From NCBI GenBank assembly GCA_034667465.1, contig JAXDJV010000002.1:558001-622000 (forward strand): a stretch of 64,000 nt of DNA, in the 5' to 3' direction. Below are positions 43,260 to 50,924 of this stretch, one piece after another. This DNA is from JAOBAU01 sp034667465 (GTDB lineage: Bacteria > Acidobacteriota > Thermoanaerobaculia > Gp7-AA8). Within the stretch, counting starts at the first letter, position 1. Each line of letters begins with the position of its first letter. The notes under the pieces were generated by a model. The model was not told the origin of the DNA, searched no databases, and saw only the letters and a list, made by a program, of their open reading frames with translations. A program made the translations under genes and the position numbers.

Positions 43260-44794
43260 TTGACGCTGCGCGTGTTCAGCGCTCGTTCCATCGCCCGCAC
43301 GACTTTCCCCTCACCCAGTTCCGCCTTCGCGCGCTGAAGCTCGTACTTCGCCGCGGTCGGGTTCAGATACTCGATGGTCGGATCGTCAGGAACGAGATGT
43401 TTGTACTCGAGCTTCTCGAGCACGCCGGCCGGAAACGCAGCGCGCCGCGCGAAGACCATCGACACATCGTCGAATGCGATCAGCGCCCAGTCGCGGCGGC
43501 GATAGCGAACGAGCGACGCCGGCAGCGCGCGCTGTTCGCCTGACGCGACGTCGACGACCGTGACCCGTTCCGTTTCGTACTCCGCGACCGAAAGATCGAC
43601 GAGGTATTTCTGCAGCAGCCCGTGCCACGCGCGGCTGTCGCGGCGCGCGCGCGCGTCTTCGTCGATGAAATCGCGATAGAGCTCGTTGCGGCCATCGGTC
43701 ACCACGCGCCGCTCCGGATAGAACGTCCAGATGAGATAGCCGCCGAACTGGTCGGCGTTGTAGATGTTGCCCGGCAGGTTGAGCGCTTTCAGTCGCGCGG
43801 CGGAGCGGACCGGGAAACGTTCGTTATCGACGCCGAGTCCATGAGTGCCATTCGCGAGTACCCACGCGATCGGAATCAGCGACGCGATCGCCCACGTCCG
43901 TCCGCCGCGTTTCGGCAGCGGCACGAGCAGCGGCAGCGTCGCGAAATAGAGCCCCTGATTGCGGACATAGCGCGCGGCGAGCACGGCGAAAAGGACGAAG
44001 AGCACGAAGCGCCAGGCGTTCGCGCGCTTCTCATCGGAGATCGCGAAGAGAATGATTCCGACAGCGATCGTCAGATAGAGCAGCGGAAAGACGGAGACCG
44101 GACTCGGCAGCCATTCCGCGTTCACGAACGTGCCGCTGCGAATCGCCGACGTCAGCTCGAGCGGTGCGGTGATCGCGCGAATGCCGAACGGATTGATGAG
44201 GAGCGCAAGCGTGCTCGCCGGCGCGACGATCCAGCGGCGCGTATCGACCTGCATCGCAACGATGGCGAGCAGCGGCGCGAGCAGCGCCGACGGATGCGTG
44301 TTGATCCAGACGACGGTCAGCAGCGCGTAGAGAATCGCGAGTTTCTTCGGGCCGATCGTGTGCGATGAGAGCAGCGCGATCGCGCCGGCGGCAAGCAGCG
44401 CCGCAATCGTCGATGGTCGAACGCCGAGCCGATCGAAACCGCCCGCGAACGCGACGCATGTTACGAAAAGCGCGACGCCCCATTCCGCGCTCTGCGACGC
44501 GACGAGAAATCCGATCGCGAAGATTGCCGCGACAGCCAGCGCGTTGACGATCGAGATCGCCGCCGTGTTGCCGAACGACGTCGCATACATCACGACTTCG
44601 TAAAGCCACTCGCCGTTGATCCACGGCTTCTTCTCGCTTGCGATCGCGAAGGGATCGACGTCCGGGAGCGCGTGATGCTCGACGATCCAGCGGCCGGTGG
44701 CGAGGTGCCAGAACGCGTCGTAGGCGCGGATCGGCGCGAGCGCCGCGATCGTGAGAAGTGCGAAGAGAGCGATCGCGATGACGCGCCGATTCAT
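43256..44794 (-). CDS. Polytopic membrane protein, glycosyltransferase-C-like topology
   Basis: A 512-residue protein with about ten N-terminal transmembrane helices (residues 5-320) and a soluble C-terminal part. Near the first extracytoplasmic loop is 'AYDAFWHLATGRWIVEHH' and 'PFAIASEKKPWINGEWLYEV', reminiscent of GT-C fold proteins (an acidic residue after helix 1). After the membrane part is 'NIYNADQFGGYLIWTFYPE' and 'VVTDGRNELY', a common continuation in bacterial proteins of this type. A lipid-linked sugar transferase is possible; no substrate or donor can be assigned. A -10-like TATACT lies nine bases before the ATG. Confidence 0.7.
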   Translation of the reverse strand: MNRRVIAIALFALLTIAALAPIRAYDAFWHLATGRWIVEHHALPDVDPFAIASEKKPWINGEWLYEVVMYATSFGNTAAISIVNALAVAAIFAIGFLVASQSAEWGVALFVTCVAFAGGFDRLGVRPSTIAALLAAGAIALLSSHTIGPKKLAILYALLTVVWINTHPSALLAPLLAIVAMQVDTRRWIVAPASTLALLINPFGIRAITAPLELTSAIRSGTFVNAEWLPSPVSVFPLLYLTIAVGIILFAISDEKRANAWRFVLFVLFAVLAARYVRNQGLYFATLPLLVPLPKRGGRTWAIASLIPIAWVLANGTHGLGVDNERFPVRSAARLKALNLPGNIYNADQFGGYLIWTFYPERRVVTDGRNELYRDFIDEDARARRDSRAWHGLLQKYLVDLSVAEYETERVTVVDVASGEQRALPASLVRYRRRDWALIAFDDVSMVFARRAAFPAGVLEKLEYKHLVPDDPTIEYLNPTAAKYELQRAKAELGEGKVVRAMERALNTRSVN

Positions 44795-44803
44795 TCGAGC
44801 GCG

Positions 44804-44809
44804 AGTATA
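44804..44809 (-). promoter_or_regulatory. -10-like box TATACT before the GT-C-like gene
   Basis: On the minus strand TATACT ends nine bases before the ATG at 44794; a transcript would have almost no leader. No -35 is obvious. Confidence 0.4.
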
Positions 44810-44814
44810 GGCGA

Positions 44815-45696
44815 CTACGTCACAGGCGAAGCCGGAGTCGCCGGAGCCGCGGGCGCAGCAGGAGCGGTCGGCGCAACGGGCGCTGCCGGAGCCGCGGGCG
44901 GAACCGGCGGAACCGGTCCGTTCTCCACCTGAATGTCGCCATTCACGGTCGAGATCTTCAGCTCATAACGACCGCCGTTCACCTGTCCGGAAACGCGGCG
45001 GCTGCCGGGATTCGAATGAATGTTCATCGGGAACGACGCTTCGAAATCGCCGTTCACCTGGGTGAAGTCGCCGCTGAACGATGCGCTGGCCGGCAGCACC
45101 GCGCGCACTTCGCCGTTGACGGTCTTGAGACGCGCTCCCTGGAAGTCGTGCAGGAACCGCGCGATCACGCGGCCGTTCACAGTCTTCGCCGACAGTTCCG
45201 ACGATCCCTGCGTCTCGACGTCGATCGGACCGTTCACGGTCGTCAGCTGCGTCTCGCCGTCGACACCCTTCGTGGCGATGCGGCCGTTCACGGTACGCAC
45301 TTCGAGCGCGACCGACTGCGGGACGTGCACGACGTAGTCGACGGTTACGTCGCGCGACTTCATGAACGGGAAGCCGATGACGACGACGTGACCCTTGTCG
45401 CGGCGGCCGATCGAAAGCGTGTCGCCACTCAGCTCGGTTCGGAAGTAACCTTCATTCTCTTCGTTCTTCTTCGGCGCGATGCCGCGGGCGCGGACGTTCG
45501 CGGTCAGCGAAACGGTATCGGTCGGGCTGCCGTCGACGGTCACGGTGCCGTCGACTTCGCGAATCTCGAGGCGATGAATCGCCGCGGCAGGCCACGTGCG
45601 GGTGATCGTCGTCGCGTACCGTTCGCGCTTTGCACAGCCGCCGATGAGAATCATGGCGACGGCGAGCGAATAGATCGTACGGTTCCGGCTGTTCAT
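44815..45696 (-). CDS. DUF4097-type beta-helix-like lipoprotein
   Basis: A 293-residue protein with a lipobox ('AMILIGGCAK'). The mature region (about 50-255) repeats a beta motif of roughly 20-25 residues ('VNGRIATKGVDGETQLTTVN', 'KTVNGRVIARF', 'KTVNGEVRAVL', 'STVNGDIQVE'), which is typical of DUF4097 right-handed beta-helix domains. The last 30 residues are a Pro/Ala/Val tail. The ATG at 45696 with a GAGGG ribosome site is chosen; the upstream in-frame extension lacks a signal. Similar lipoproteins often sit near envelope-stress genes; here the divergent neighbour is an RDD protein. Confidence 0.82.
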   Translation of the reverse strand: MNSRNRTIYSLAVAMILIGGCAKRERYATTITRTWPAAAIHRLEIREVDGTVTVDGSPTDTVSLTANVRARGIAPKKNEENEGYFRTELSGDTLSIGRRDKGHVVVIGFPFMKSRDVTVDYVVHVPQSVALEVRTVNGRIATKGVDGETQLTTVNGPIDVETQGSSELSAKTVNGRVIARFLHDFQGARLKTVNGEVRAVLPASASFSGDFTQVNGDFEASFPMNIHSNPGSRRVSGQVNGGRYELKISTVNGDIQVENGPVPPVPPAAPAAPVAPTAPAAPAAPATPASPVT

Positions 45697-45749
45697 AGAC
45701 ACCCTCACAGGATCGTGTTTACGCGATCCGGACGGAAGAGTTTCAGCGG

Positions 45750-46154
45750 ATGACCGACAGCTCACAAACCACCCTGCTGCGCATTGCGGCGTTCCTCGTC
45801 GACGCCCTGACGATTTCCATTCTCCTGATTCTGCCGTCTTCGATCATCAGTTACACGATGGCGTGGGTCGGCGGTTCGGTGAAAGCGATCTCGATCGTCT
45901 GGTTCGTCGCGCTCGGAATCCTGACCATCGCGCTGCTGCTTCGCGACGGTTTCCGCGGCCGTTCCATCGGCAAGCAAATGCTCGGCCTGCGGCTCGTCAC
46001 GCCGGCCGGCGAGCGCTGTTCGTACTTTCGTTCGTTCGTCCGCAACGTCCCGATCGTGATTCCCGGATGGAACCTGCTGGAGCTCGTGCTCGTCTTCGCC
46101 GGAAAGAAACGGACCGGCGATCGGATCGCCAAGACGACCGTCAGCGAAGAGTAA
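45750..46154 (+). CDS. RDD family membrane protein
   Basis: A 134-residue protein starting 'LLRIAAFLVDALTISILLIL', with the Arg and Asp of the RDD signature, a second helix ('IVWFVALGILTIALLL'), then 'GRSIGKQMLGLRLV', the other conserved RDD segment, and a third helix with 'GDRIAKTTV' at the end. RDD proteins are small transporters or accessory membrane proteins of mostly unknown role. It is divergent from the DUF4097 lipoprotein, and its stop overlaps the convergent IMPACT gene by 14 bases. Confidence 0.87.
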   Translation: MTDSSQTTLLRIAAFLVDALTISILLILPSSIISYTMAWVGGSVKAISIVWFVALGILTIALLLRDGFRGRSIGKQMLGLRLVTPAGERCSYFRSFVRNVPIVIPGWNLLELVLVFAGKKRTGDRIAKTTVSEE

Positions 46155-46737
46155 ATGTCAGCCGCTTCTCCGTCAGCACCGCCGCAAACTCCTCCGCCGC
46201 TGACGCGCGCACATCGAACGTAAACACGTTCTCTTCCGCGAACTCCTCGCTCACCAGCACGACGCGCGGCGGTTCGATCAATCGATAGACCGTGTTCAGC
46301 GCCTCGAACGGCACGATCACGCGGAAGCGCGTGTAGACGTAGCGATCGAGTCTCTTCGCGTCGCGCAGCGCGCCGGTTGCGGTGTCGCGATACGCGCGCG
46401 CCAGTCCGCCGGTGCCGAGCTTCACGCCGCCGTACCAGCGAACGACGACCACTCCCGCGTCGTGCACCTTCGCGCCGTCGATCGCGGCGAGGATCGGTTT
46501 GCCTGCGCTGCCGGACGGCTCGCCGGCATCGGAGCTTCGTTCGCGGCCATCGGTGAAAAGCCGGAACGCCCAGCAGTGATGCGTGGCGTCGAAGTAGCGC
46601 TTCTCGATGCGCGTCAGCTCCGCGAAGAAGTCCTCTTCGCGCGTGACCGGAAAGGCGATGGCGAGGAAATCGGAGCGCTCGATCTTCTGCCGGAGCTCGG
46701 CCGGCGCGGCGAGAGTCTGGAAGTGGTCACTTGCCAT
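46141..46737 (-). CDS. YigZ/IMPACT family protein (UPF0029)
   Basis: A 198-residue protein with the IMPACT N-terminal domain: 'DFLAIAFPVTREEDFFAELT', 'ATHHCWAFRL', 'SDAGEPSGSAGKPIL' and 'VVVRWYGGVKLGTGGLARAY'. The C-terminal domain has the ferredoxin-like fold usual for YigZ. The eukaryotic relative regulates GCN2; the bacterial role is unclear, with nucleic acid or translation links suggested. It overlaps the preceding ATP-grasp gene by 11 bases, so both are in one transcript. Confidence 0.93.
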   Translation of the reverse strand: MASDHFQTLAAPAELRQKIERSDFLAIAFPVTREEDFFAELTRIEKRYFDATHHCWAFRLFTDGRERSSDAGEPSGSAGKPILAAIDGAKVHDAGVVVVRWYGGVKLGTGGLARAYRDTATGALRDAKRLDRYVYTRFRVIVPFEALNTVYRLIEPPRVVLVSEEFAEENVFTFDVRASAAEEFAAVLTEKRLTFTLR

Positions 46738-47764
46738 CGGCGCGTGGCCGCATGGTACGCGCCATCGCCAGCTGTACGATCCGCTCGATCAGATCGCCGT
46801 GCGACAACTCCGGCTTCGCGCGACGCGCGGCCATCGCGAACTCGGCGCGATTGTCGAGCCACGGATTCGGATTCACTTCGATGACGTACGGCATGCCGTC
46901 GGCTGCGAGGCGCATGTCGATGCGCGCGTAATCGCGAATGAGCAGCGCGCCGCATGCGCCGAGTGCCGCTTCACGAATGCGCGACATCACCGCTTCATCC
47001 GCGACGATGTCCTCCGGCACGAACTCCTTCGCCGCTTTGAAATCGTTCTCCCACTTCGCCTCGGTTCCGGCGATGCGCGGAAGATCGGCGGGAAGTTTCG
47101 AGAGGTCCCATTCGATCGGCGGAAGGACGACCGGCGGATTGCCGAGCATGCCGACGTAAAGCTCGCGGCCATCGATGTACTCCTCGACGAGCGCGGGCGT
47201 GTGGAACTCCTGGTGAATGAAGAACACGCGTTCCATCAATTCGCCGACGTTGTTCACGACCGACTTCGCATTGATGCCGATCGACGCATCGGTGGCGATC
47301 GGTTTCACGATCAGAGGGAAGCGATCGATGGTCGGATTTCCTTCGACGCGATCGGAGGTGATGATCGCGAACTCCGGCGACCGTACTTTGTGAAACTCGA
47401 ACAGCTTTTTCGCCAGCGACTTGTCGCCGGCCAAAGTCAGGGCGAGCGAGCCGGAGCCGGTGAAACGCTTGTCGAGCAACTCCAGCACGGCTGCGATGCG
47501 ACGCTCTTCGTTCCCTTCGCCGCCGAGCGATTCGCAGACGTTGAAGATCAGCTCCGAGTCGTCGTCTTCCAGCTGGCGAACCAGTTTCCTGACCGGCGCA
47601 GATGCAGCGAGCTTCTTCACCGCGTAACCGCGCTTCGTCAGCACCTCATCGAGCTGCGTCGAAACGAGCGCGGGAAACTTCTCGCCGTTCGCGAGCGCTT
47701 CGGTGCGAACGCGTTCTTCATCGGCGTCGTAAAGGATGGTGATCGACGGTTTGGCGGCTGCCAC
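46727..47764 (-). CDS. ATP-grasp protein, D-alanine-D-alanine ligase-like
   Basis: An ATP-grasp enzyme of about 345 residues. 'SELIFNVCESLGGEGNEE' and 'FTGSGSLALTLAGDKSLAKK' match D-Ala-D-Ala ligases, with 'FPLIVKPIATDASIGI' (nucleotide-binding lysine), 'LVEEYIDGRELYVGML' and 'YARIDMRLAADGMPYVIEVN' for the metal site. It could make D-Ala-D-Ala for peptidoglycan, but several motifs differ from Ddl and it has no mur cluster around it, so another dipeptide ligase is possible. The start is uncertain: GTG 47764 is used, since ATG 47806 would place the start codon inside the enolase TATAAT box. It is divergent from eno. Confidence 0.82.
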   Translation of the reverse strand: MAAAKPSITILYDADEERVRTEALANGEKFPALVSTQLDEVLTKRGYAVKKLAASAPVRKLVRQLEDDDSELIFNVCESLGGEGNEERRIAAVLELLDKRFTGSGSLALTLAGDKSLAKKLFEFHKVRSPEFAIITSDRVEGNPTIDRFPLIVKPIATDASIGINAKSVVNNVGELMERVFFIHQEFHTPALVEEYIDGRELYVGMLGNPPVVLPPIEWDLSKLPADLPRIAGTEAKWENDFKAAKEFVPEDIVADEAVMSRIREAALGACGALLIRDYARIDMRLAADGMPYVIEVNPNPWLDNRAEFAMAARRAKPELSHGDLIERIVQLAMARTMRPRADGK

Positions 47765-47805
47765 GATGCGTGTGCAATGAAAGCGTGGTGCCAGGAGGCG
47801 GCGCA

Positions 47806-47811
47806 TATAAT
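47806..47811 (+). promoter_or_regulatory. -10 box TATAAT of the enolase gene
   Basis: A perfect TATAAT lies nine bases before the enolase ATG at 47821, predicting a nearly leaderless mRNA for a highly expressed glycolytic gene. No clear -35 is present. The box overlaps an alternative ATG start of the divergent ATP-grasp gene. Confidence 0.6.
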
Positions 47812-47820
47812 CCGCGCGCT

Positions 47821-49095
47821 ATGTTCAAGATCGTCGAAATCTTCGCGCGCGAAATTCTCGATTCACGCGGTAACCCCACGATCGAAGTCGACTGCCTGCT
47901 CGATTCGGGCGCGGTCGGCCGTTACGCCGTTCCTTCCGGTGCGTCGACCGGTTCGCGCGAAGCGCTCGAGCTGCGCGATGGCGACAAGAAGCGCTACGGC
48001 GGCAAGGGCGTGCTGAAAGCGGTCGACAACGTGAACGCCCGCATCGCTGCCGAGGTCGAAGGGATGGACGCGCGCGAGCAGGCGATGATCGATCTCGTCA
48101 TGAAGCAGCTCGACGGTACCGAGAACAAAGGCAAGCTCGGTGCGAACGCGATCCTCGGCGTTTCGCTCGCCGTCGCACGCGCCGCCGCTGAAGCGGCCGG
48201 TCTTCCGCTCTTCCTCTACCTCGGCGGCGCCGGCGCGCGCACGCTGCCCGTCCCGATGATGAACGTCATCAACGGTGGCATGCACGCCGACAACAACCTC
48301 GACGTCCAGGAGTTCATGATCATCCCGGCCGGCTTCAGCACGTTCTCCGACGCGCTGCGCGCCGGCGTGGAAGTCTTCCACGCCCTGAAGAAGACGCTGC
48401 ACGACAAGAAGCTGACGACGGCCGTCGGCGATGAAGGCGGCTTCGCTCCCGATCTGAAATCGAATGCGGAAGCGCTCGACCTGATCCTCACCGCGATCGA
48501 AAAGGCCGGCTACAAACCGGGCTCCGACATTTACCTCGGACTCGACGTCGCCGCGTCGGAGTTCTACGACAAGGACACGTACACGTTCGAGGGCGGGAAG
48601 AAGTCGAGCGCGGAGATGGTCGCGTATTACGAAGACCTCGCGAAGCGCTATCCGATCATCTCGATCGAAGACGGCATGTCGGAAGGCGACTGGGATGGCT
48701 GGGGAACGCTGACGAACGCGCTCGGATCGAAGATGCAGATCGTCGGCGATGATCTTTTCGTGACCAATCCGCAGATCTTCGCGAAGGGAATCGAGAAGGG
48801 GATCGCGAACGCGATTCTCGTGAAGGTGAATCAGATCGGGACGCTCACCGAAACGCTCGAAGCGATCGAGCTCGGCAAACGGGCCGGCTATCGCGCGGTG
48901 ATGTCGCATCGTTCGGGAGAAACCGAAGATTCGACGATCGCCGATCTCGCCGTGGCGACGAACGTCGGCCAGATCAAGACCGGCTCGGCGTCGAGAAGCG
49001 ATCGGATGGCGAAGTACAACCAGCTGCTGCGAATCGAGGAAGAGCTCGGGGATGCCGCGGTGTACGCGGGGAAGGCGATCTACAAGCGCCTGTGA
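47821..49095 (+). CDS. eno: Enolase (phosphopyruvate hydratase)
   Basis: A 424-residue glycolytic enzyme interconverting 2-phosphoglycerate and phosphoenolpyruvate. 'ILDSRGNPTIEVD' and 'VPSGASTGSREALELRDGD' are at the N-terminus. 'MMNVINGGMHADNNLDVQEF' gives the His and the metal region. Later come 'ISIEDGMSEGDWDGW' (metal Glu), 'QIVGDDLFVTN' (metal Asp), 'ILVKVNQIGTLTETLE' (catalytic Lys) and 'SHRSGETEDSTIADLAVA'. All expected catalytic residues are present. The start ATG is conserved in position. An inverted repeat cluster follows within four bases of the stop. Confidence 0.99.
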   Translation: MFKIVEIFAREILDSRGNPTIEVDCLLDSGAVGRYAVPSGASTGSREALELRDGDKKRYGGKGVLKAVDNVNARIAAEVEGMDAREQAMIDLVMKQLDGTENKGKLGANAILGVSLAVARAAAEAAGLPLFLYLGGAGARTLPVPMMNVINGGMHADNNLDVQEFMIIPAGFSTFSDALRAGVEVFHALKKTLHDKKLTTAVGDEGGFAPDLKSNAEALDLILTAIEKAGYKPGSDIYLGLDVAASEFYDKDTYTFEGGKKSSAEMVAYYEDLAKRYPIISIEDGMSEGDWDGWGTLTNALGSKMQIVGDDLFVTNPQIFAKGIEKGIANAILVKVNQIGTLTETLEAIELGKRAGYRAVMSHRSGETEDSTIADLAVATNVGQIKTGSASRSDRMAKYNQLLRIEEELGDAAVYAGKAIYKRL

Positions 49096-49098
49096 CTT

Positions 49099-49282
49099 TC
49101 ATCCTGAGCGAAGCGAAGGATCTCCGGTGCTTCAGCCGGGTGCGTGAATCGTGCGCCGCTCGTGGCATATACCCAGCTGCAGGACCAGAGATTCTTCGCT
49201 TCGCTCAGAATGAACTTCATCACGCCGCCCGTGGCATGTACACAGCTGAAGGACCGGAGATTCTTCGCTTCGCTCAGAATGA
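49099..49282. repeat. Repeat cluster downstream of eno (one forward and two reverse arms)
   Basis: One forward arm (tcatcctgagcgaagcgaag, from 49099) and two reverse arms (agattcttcgcttcgctcag, near 49188 and 49259, each ending aatga) occur here. The two reverse arms are parts of a tandem imperfect duplication of about 70 bases, each preceded by a 'cgtggcat-tac-cagctg-aggacc' block. The arms are related to those at 37298 and 62095 but with 'gaagcgaa' in place of 'gtagcgag'. No gene is seen in this stretch. It may terminate eno transcription. Confidence 0.8.
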
Positions 49283-49297
49283 AAAGGCCGGCACGAT

Positions 49298-49327
49298 TTG
49301 ACATCGCCCCCACGTCGTCAATACATT
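49298..49327 (+). promoter_or_regulatory. Promoter of the marR-type gene: TTGACA - 18 bases - TACATT
   Basis: A perfect -35 hexamer TTGACA (49298-49303) is separated by 18 bases from TACATT (49322-49327). The -10 ends six bases before the ATG at 49334, so the transcript is probably leaderless. This is the best sigma-70 type promoter in the window. Confidence 0.7.
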
Positions 49328-49330
49328 GAC
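49317..49330. promoter_or_regulatory. Probable MarR operator: perfect inverted repeat GTCAAT-AC-ATTGAC
   Basis: A 14-base perfect inverted repeat (6-base arms, 2-base centre) overlaps the -10 box and the likely transcription start of the adjacent marR-type gene. Binding here by the gene product would block RNA polymerase, the usual autoregulation of MarR proteins. Binding itself is inference. Confidence 0.6.
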
Positions 49331-49333
49331 GGT

Positions 49334-49759
49334 ATGCCGGATCGTGATCTCGTCAGCGGCGTCGTACAGCTCGCAAACCTTCTCACGCGCAGGCTTGCGC
49401 CGGTCTTCGAACGGGCGAAGATCACTCCGCAGCAGTGGAGCGTCCTCACCGTCCTCGGCGATTCCGACGGGCCGATGACGCTGGCCGGCCTCGCGCGCAG
49501 GATGCTCGTGTCGAAGCAAAACATGACCGGGATGATCGCGCGCCTCGAACAGCTCGCACTCGCCGAGCGGAGCGACGACCCGAACGATCTTCGTTCCTCA
49601 CGCGTCGTGCTGACGCGCCGCGGACGAACGCTCGTCGAGAAACTGCGGCCCGCTTACGAAGAGTGGCTGGCAGGCGTGACCGGCGAATCGGAGCGCGAGA
49701 TCGCCACGCTCACGCGCTCGATCGACCGCCTGATCGGACGGCTGGAACAGCCGGACTGA
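49334..49759 (+). CDS. MarR family winged-helix transcriptional regulator
   Basis: A 141-residue regulator. 'ITPQQWSVLTVLGDSDGPMT' starts the winged helix, 'LARRMLVSKQNMTGMIARLE' is the recognition helix region, and 'RSSRVVLTRRGRTLVEKLRP' is the wing and following helix, all typical of MarR. It would act as a dimer responding to a small ligand or oxidant. ATG 49334 is chosen over an upstream start since it follows the promoter and operator described separately. No obvious target gene is divergent from it; the only neighbour on the other side is the repeat cluster after eno. Its 3' end overlaps the convergent diguanylate cyclase gene by 50 bases. Confidence 0.92.
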   Translation: MPDRDLVSGVVQLANLLTRRLAPVFERAKITPQQWSVLTVLGDSDGPMTLAGLARRMLVSKQNMTGMIARLEQLALAERSDDPNDLRSSRVVLTRRGRTLVEKLRPAYEEWLAGVTGESEREIATLTRSIDRLIGRLEQPD

Positions 49760-50924
49760 CGCCGCCGACTACGCGATTGCGCCCGCCTTTCTTCGCCGCG
49801 TACAACCGCTCGTCGGCAACCTGAAAGAGCGCGTCGACGCTCTTGCCGTCCGCCGGAAAAAGCGCCGCACCGATGCTGACCGTGATGCTCGAACCATCCG
49901 GCGGCGCCGGAATCGCTTCGATTCCTTCGCGCACCCGTTCCGCGATCGTCAGCAGCGCCTCGACGTCGACCTGCGGCACGATCACCGCGAACTCCTCGCC
50001 GCCATACCGCGCCGGAAAATCGACCGCGCGAACGCTGTCGCGAATCGACTGCGCGACGCGGCGCAGCGCGTCGTTGCCGGCGAGATGTCCGAACGAGTCG
50101 TTGTATTTCTTGAAGCGATCGAGATCGAGCACGAGCACGCCGAACGTTTCCGGGTAGCGATCGGCGCGATCGATCTCGCCGTCGATCCGTTCGCGGAACG
50201 CGCGGAAGTTCGGCAGGTTCGTCAGCTCATCGGTGCGCGCGCGCGCCTTCAGCTCGTCGGCCATTCGATTGAACGCGCCGCCGAGCTTTGCGATCTCGCG
50301 ATCGCCCGCCACCGGCGCGCGCGCATTGAGATCGCCGGATGCAATCCGTTCCGCGGCGACGGACAGCTCTTCGATCGGACGAACGACGCTGCGCAGCGTG
50401 ATCTGTACCGCCGCGAAGCTGGAGATGACGAGGATCCAGACGATCGCCAGACCGGCCGACATCGTGTCACGCGCGTCGCGCTGCAGCTCCGGCAACTGTG
50501 CGGCGACTTCGCGTTTCCGCTCATTCAATATCCGCTGCGCCGACTGCACGACGAGCAGCGATGCGCCTTCGAGCTCTTCAGGTGTCGCGGTTGAATCGGT
50601 GAGCGTCGCCGCATACGCTTTCACGCGCGAGCGAAGCGGCGCGAGATCGGCGGTGGCGAGCGAAGGACGTTGCAGCCACTGCGACACGATTCGATACGCG
50701 CCCGGCGCCGCCTGTCCGATTTTCACCCGCGCATGAAACGCGTTCTGTGCGCGCACCAGCTCATCGAGATCGGCGATCGCTCCCATCTCCACGCCGACGA
50801 GTCGCGACCACCGCTCCTGCGCCGCGCGTTCGCGCCAGCTCATTCCGAACGCCACTGCGAACAGCGCGATGGAGAACGCCGTCGTCAGCAGCAAAACACG
50901 CGAGCGCAGCCGAGGACGTTGCAT
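49710..50924 (-). CDS. Membrane diguanylate cyclase (HAMP-GGDEF)
   Basis: A 404-residue protein: transmembrane helix 1 (about 8-27), a helical periplasmic sensor region (about 30-150), helix 2 ('GLAIVWILVISSFAAVQI', about 157-175), a HAMP domain ('RSVVRPIEELSVAAERIASG') and a C-terminal GGDEF domain. The active site reads GGEEF (308-312), a functional form, so it should make cyclic di-GMP from GTP. 'ELTNLPNFRAF' marks the start of the GGDEF domain. Its ATG overlaps the stop of the GH15 gene (TGATG), implying coupled translation. The ligand of the periplasmic part is unknown. Confidence 0.93.
   Translation of the reverse strand: MQRPRLRSRVLLLTTAFSIALFAVAFGMSWRERAAQERWSRLVGVEMGAIADLDELVRAQNAFHARVKIGQAAPGAYRIVSQWLQRPSLATADLAPLRSRVKAYAATLTDSTATPEELEGASLLVVQSAQRILNERKREVAAQLPELQRDARDTMSAGLAIVWILVISSFAAVQITLRSVVRPIEELSVAAERIASGDLNARAPVAGDREIAKLGGAFNRMADELKARARTDELTNLPNFRAFRERIDGEIDRADRYPETFGVLVLDLDRFKKYNDSFGHLAGNDALRRVAQSIRDSVRAVDFPARYGGEEFAVIVPQVDVEALLTIAERVREGIEAIPAPPDGSSITVSIGAALFPADGKSVDALFQVADERLYAAKKGGRNRVVGGVSPAVPAVRSGGRSSA

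Noticed and set aside
49099..49282. CRISPR or insertion sequence remnant
   Set aside because: There are only two tandem blocks with no spacers and no transposase-like frame. It fits the dispersed inverted-repeat family better.
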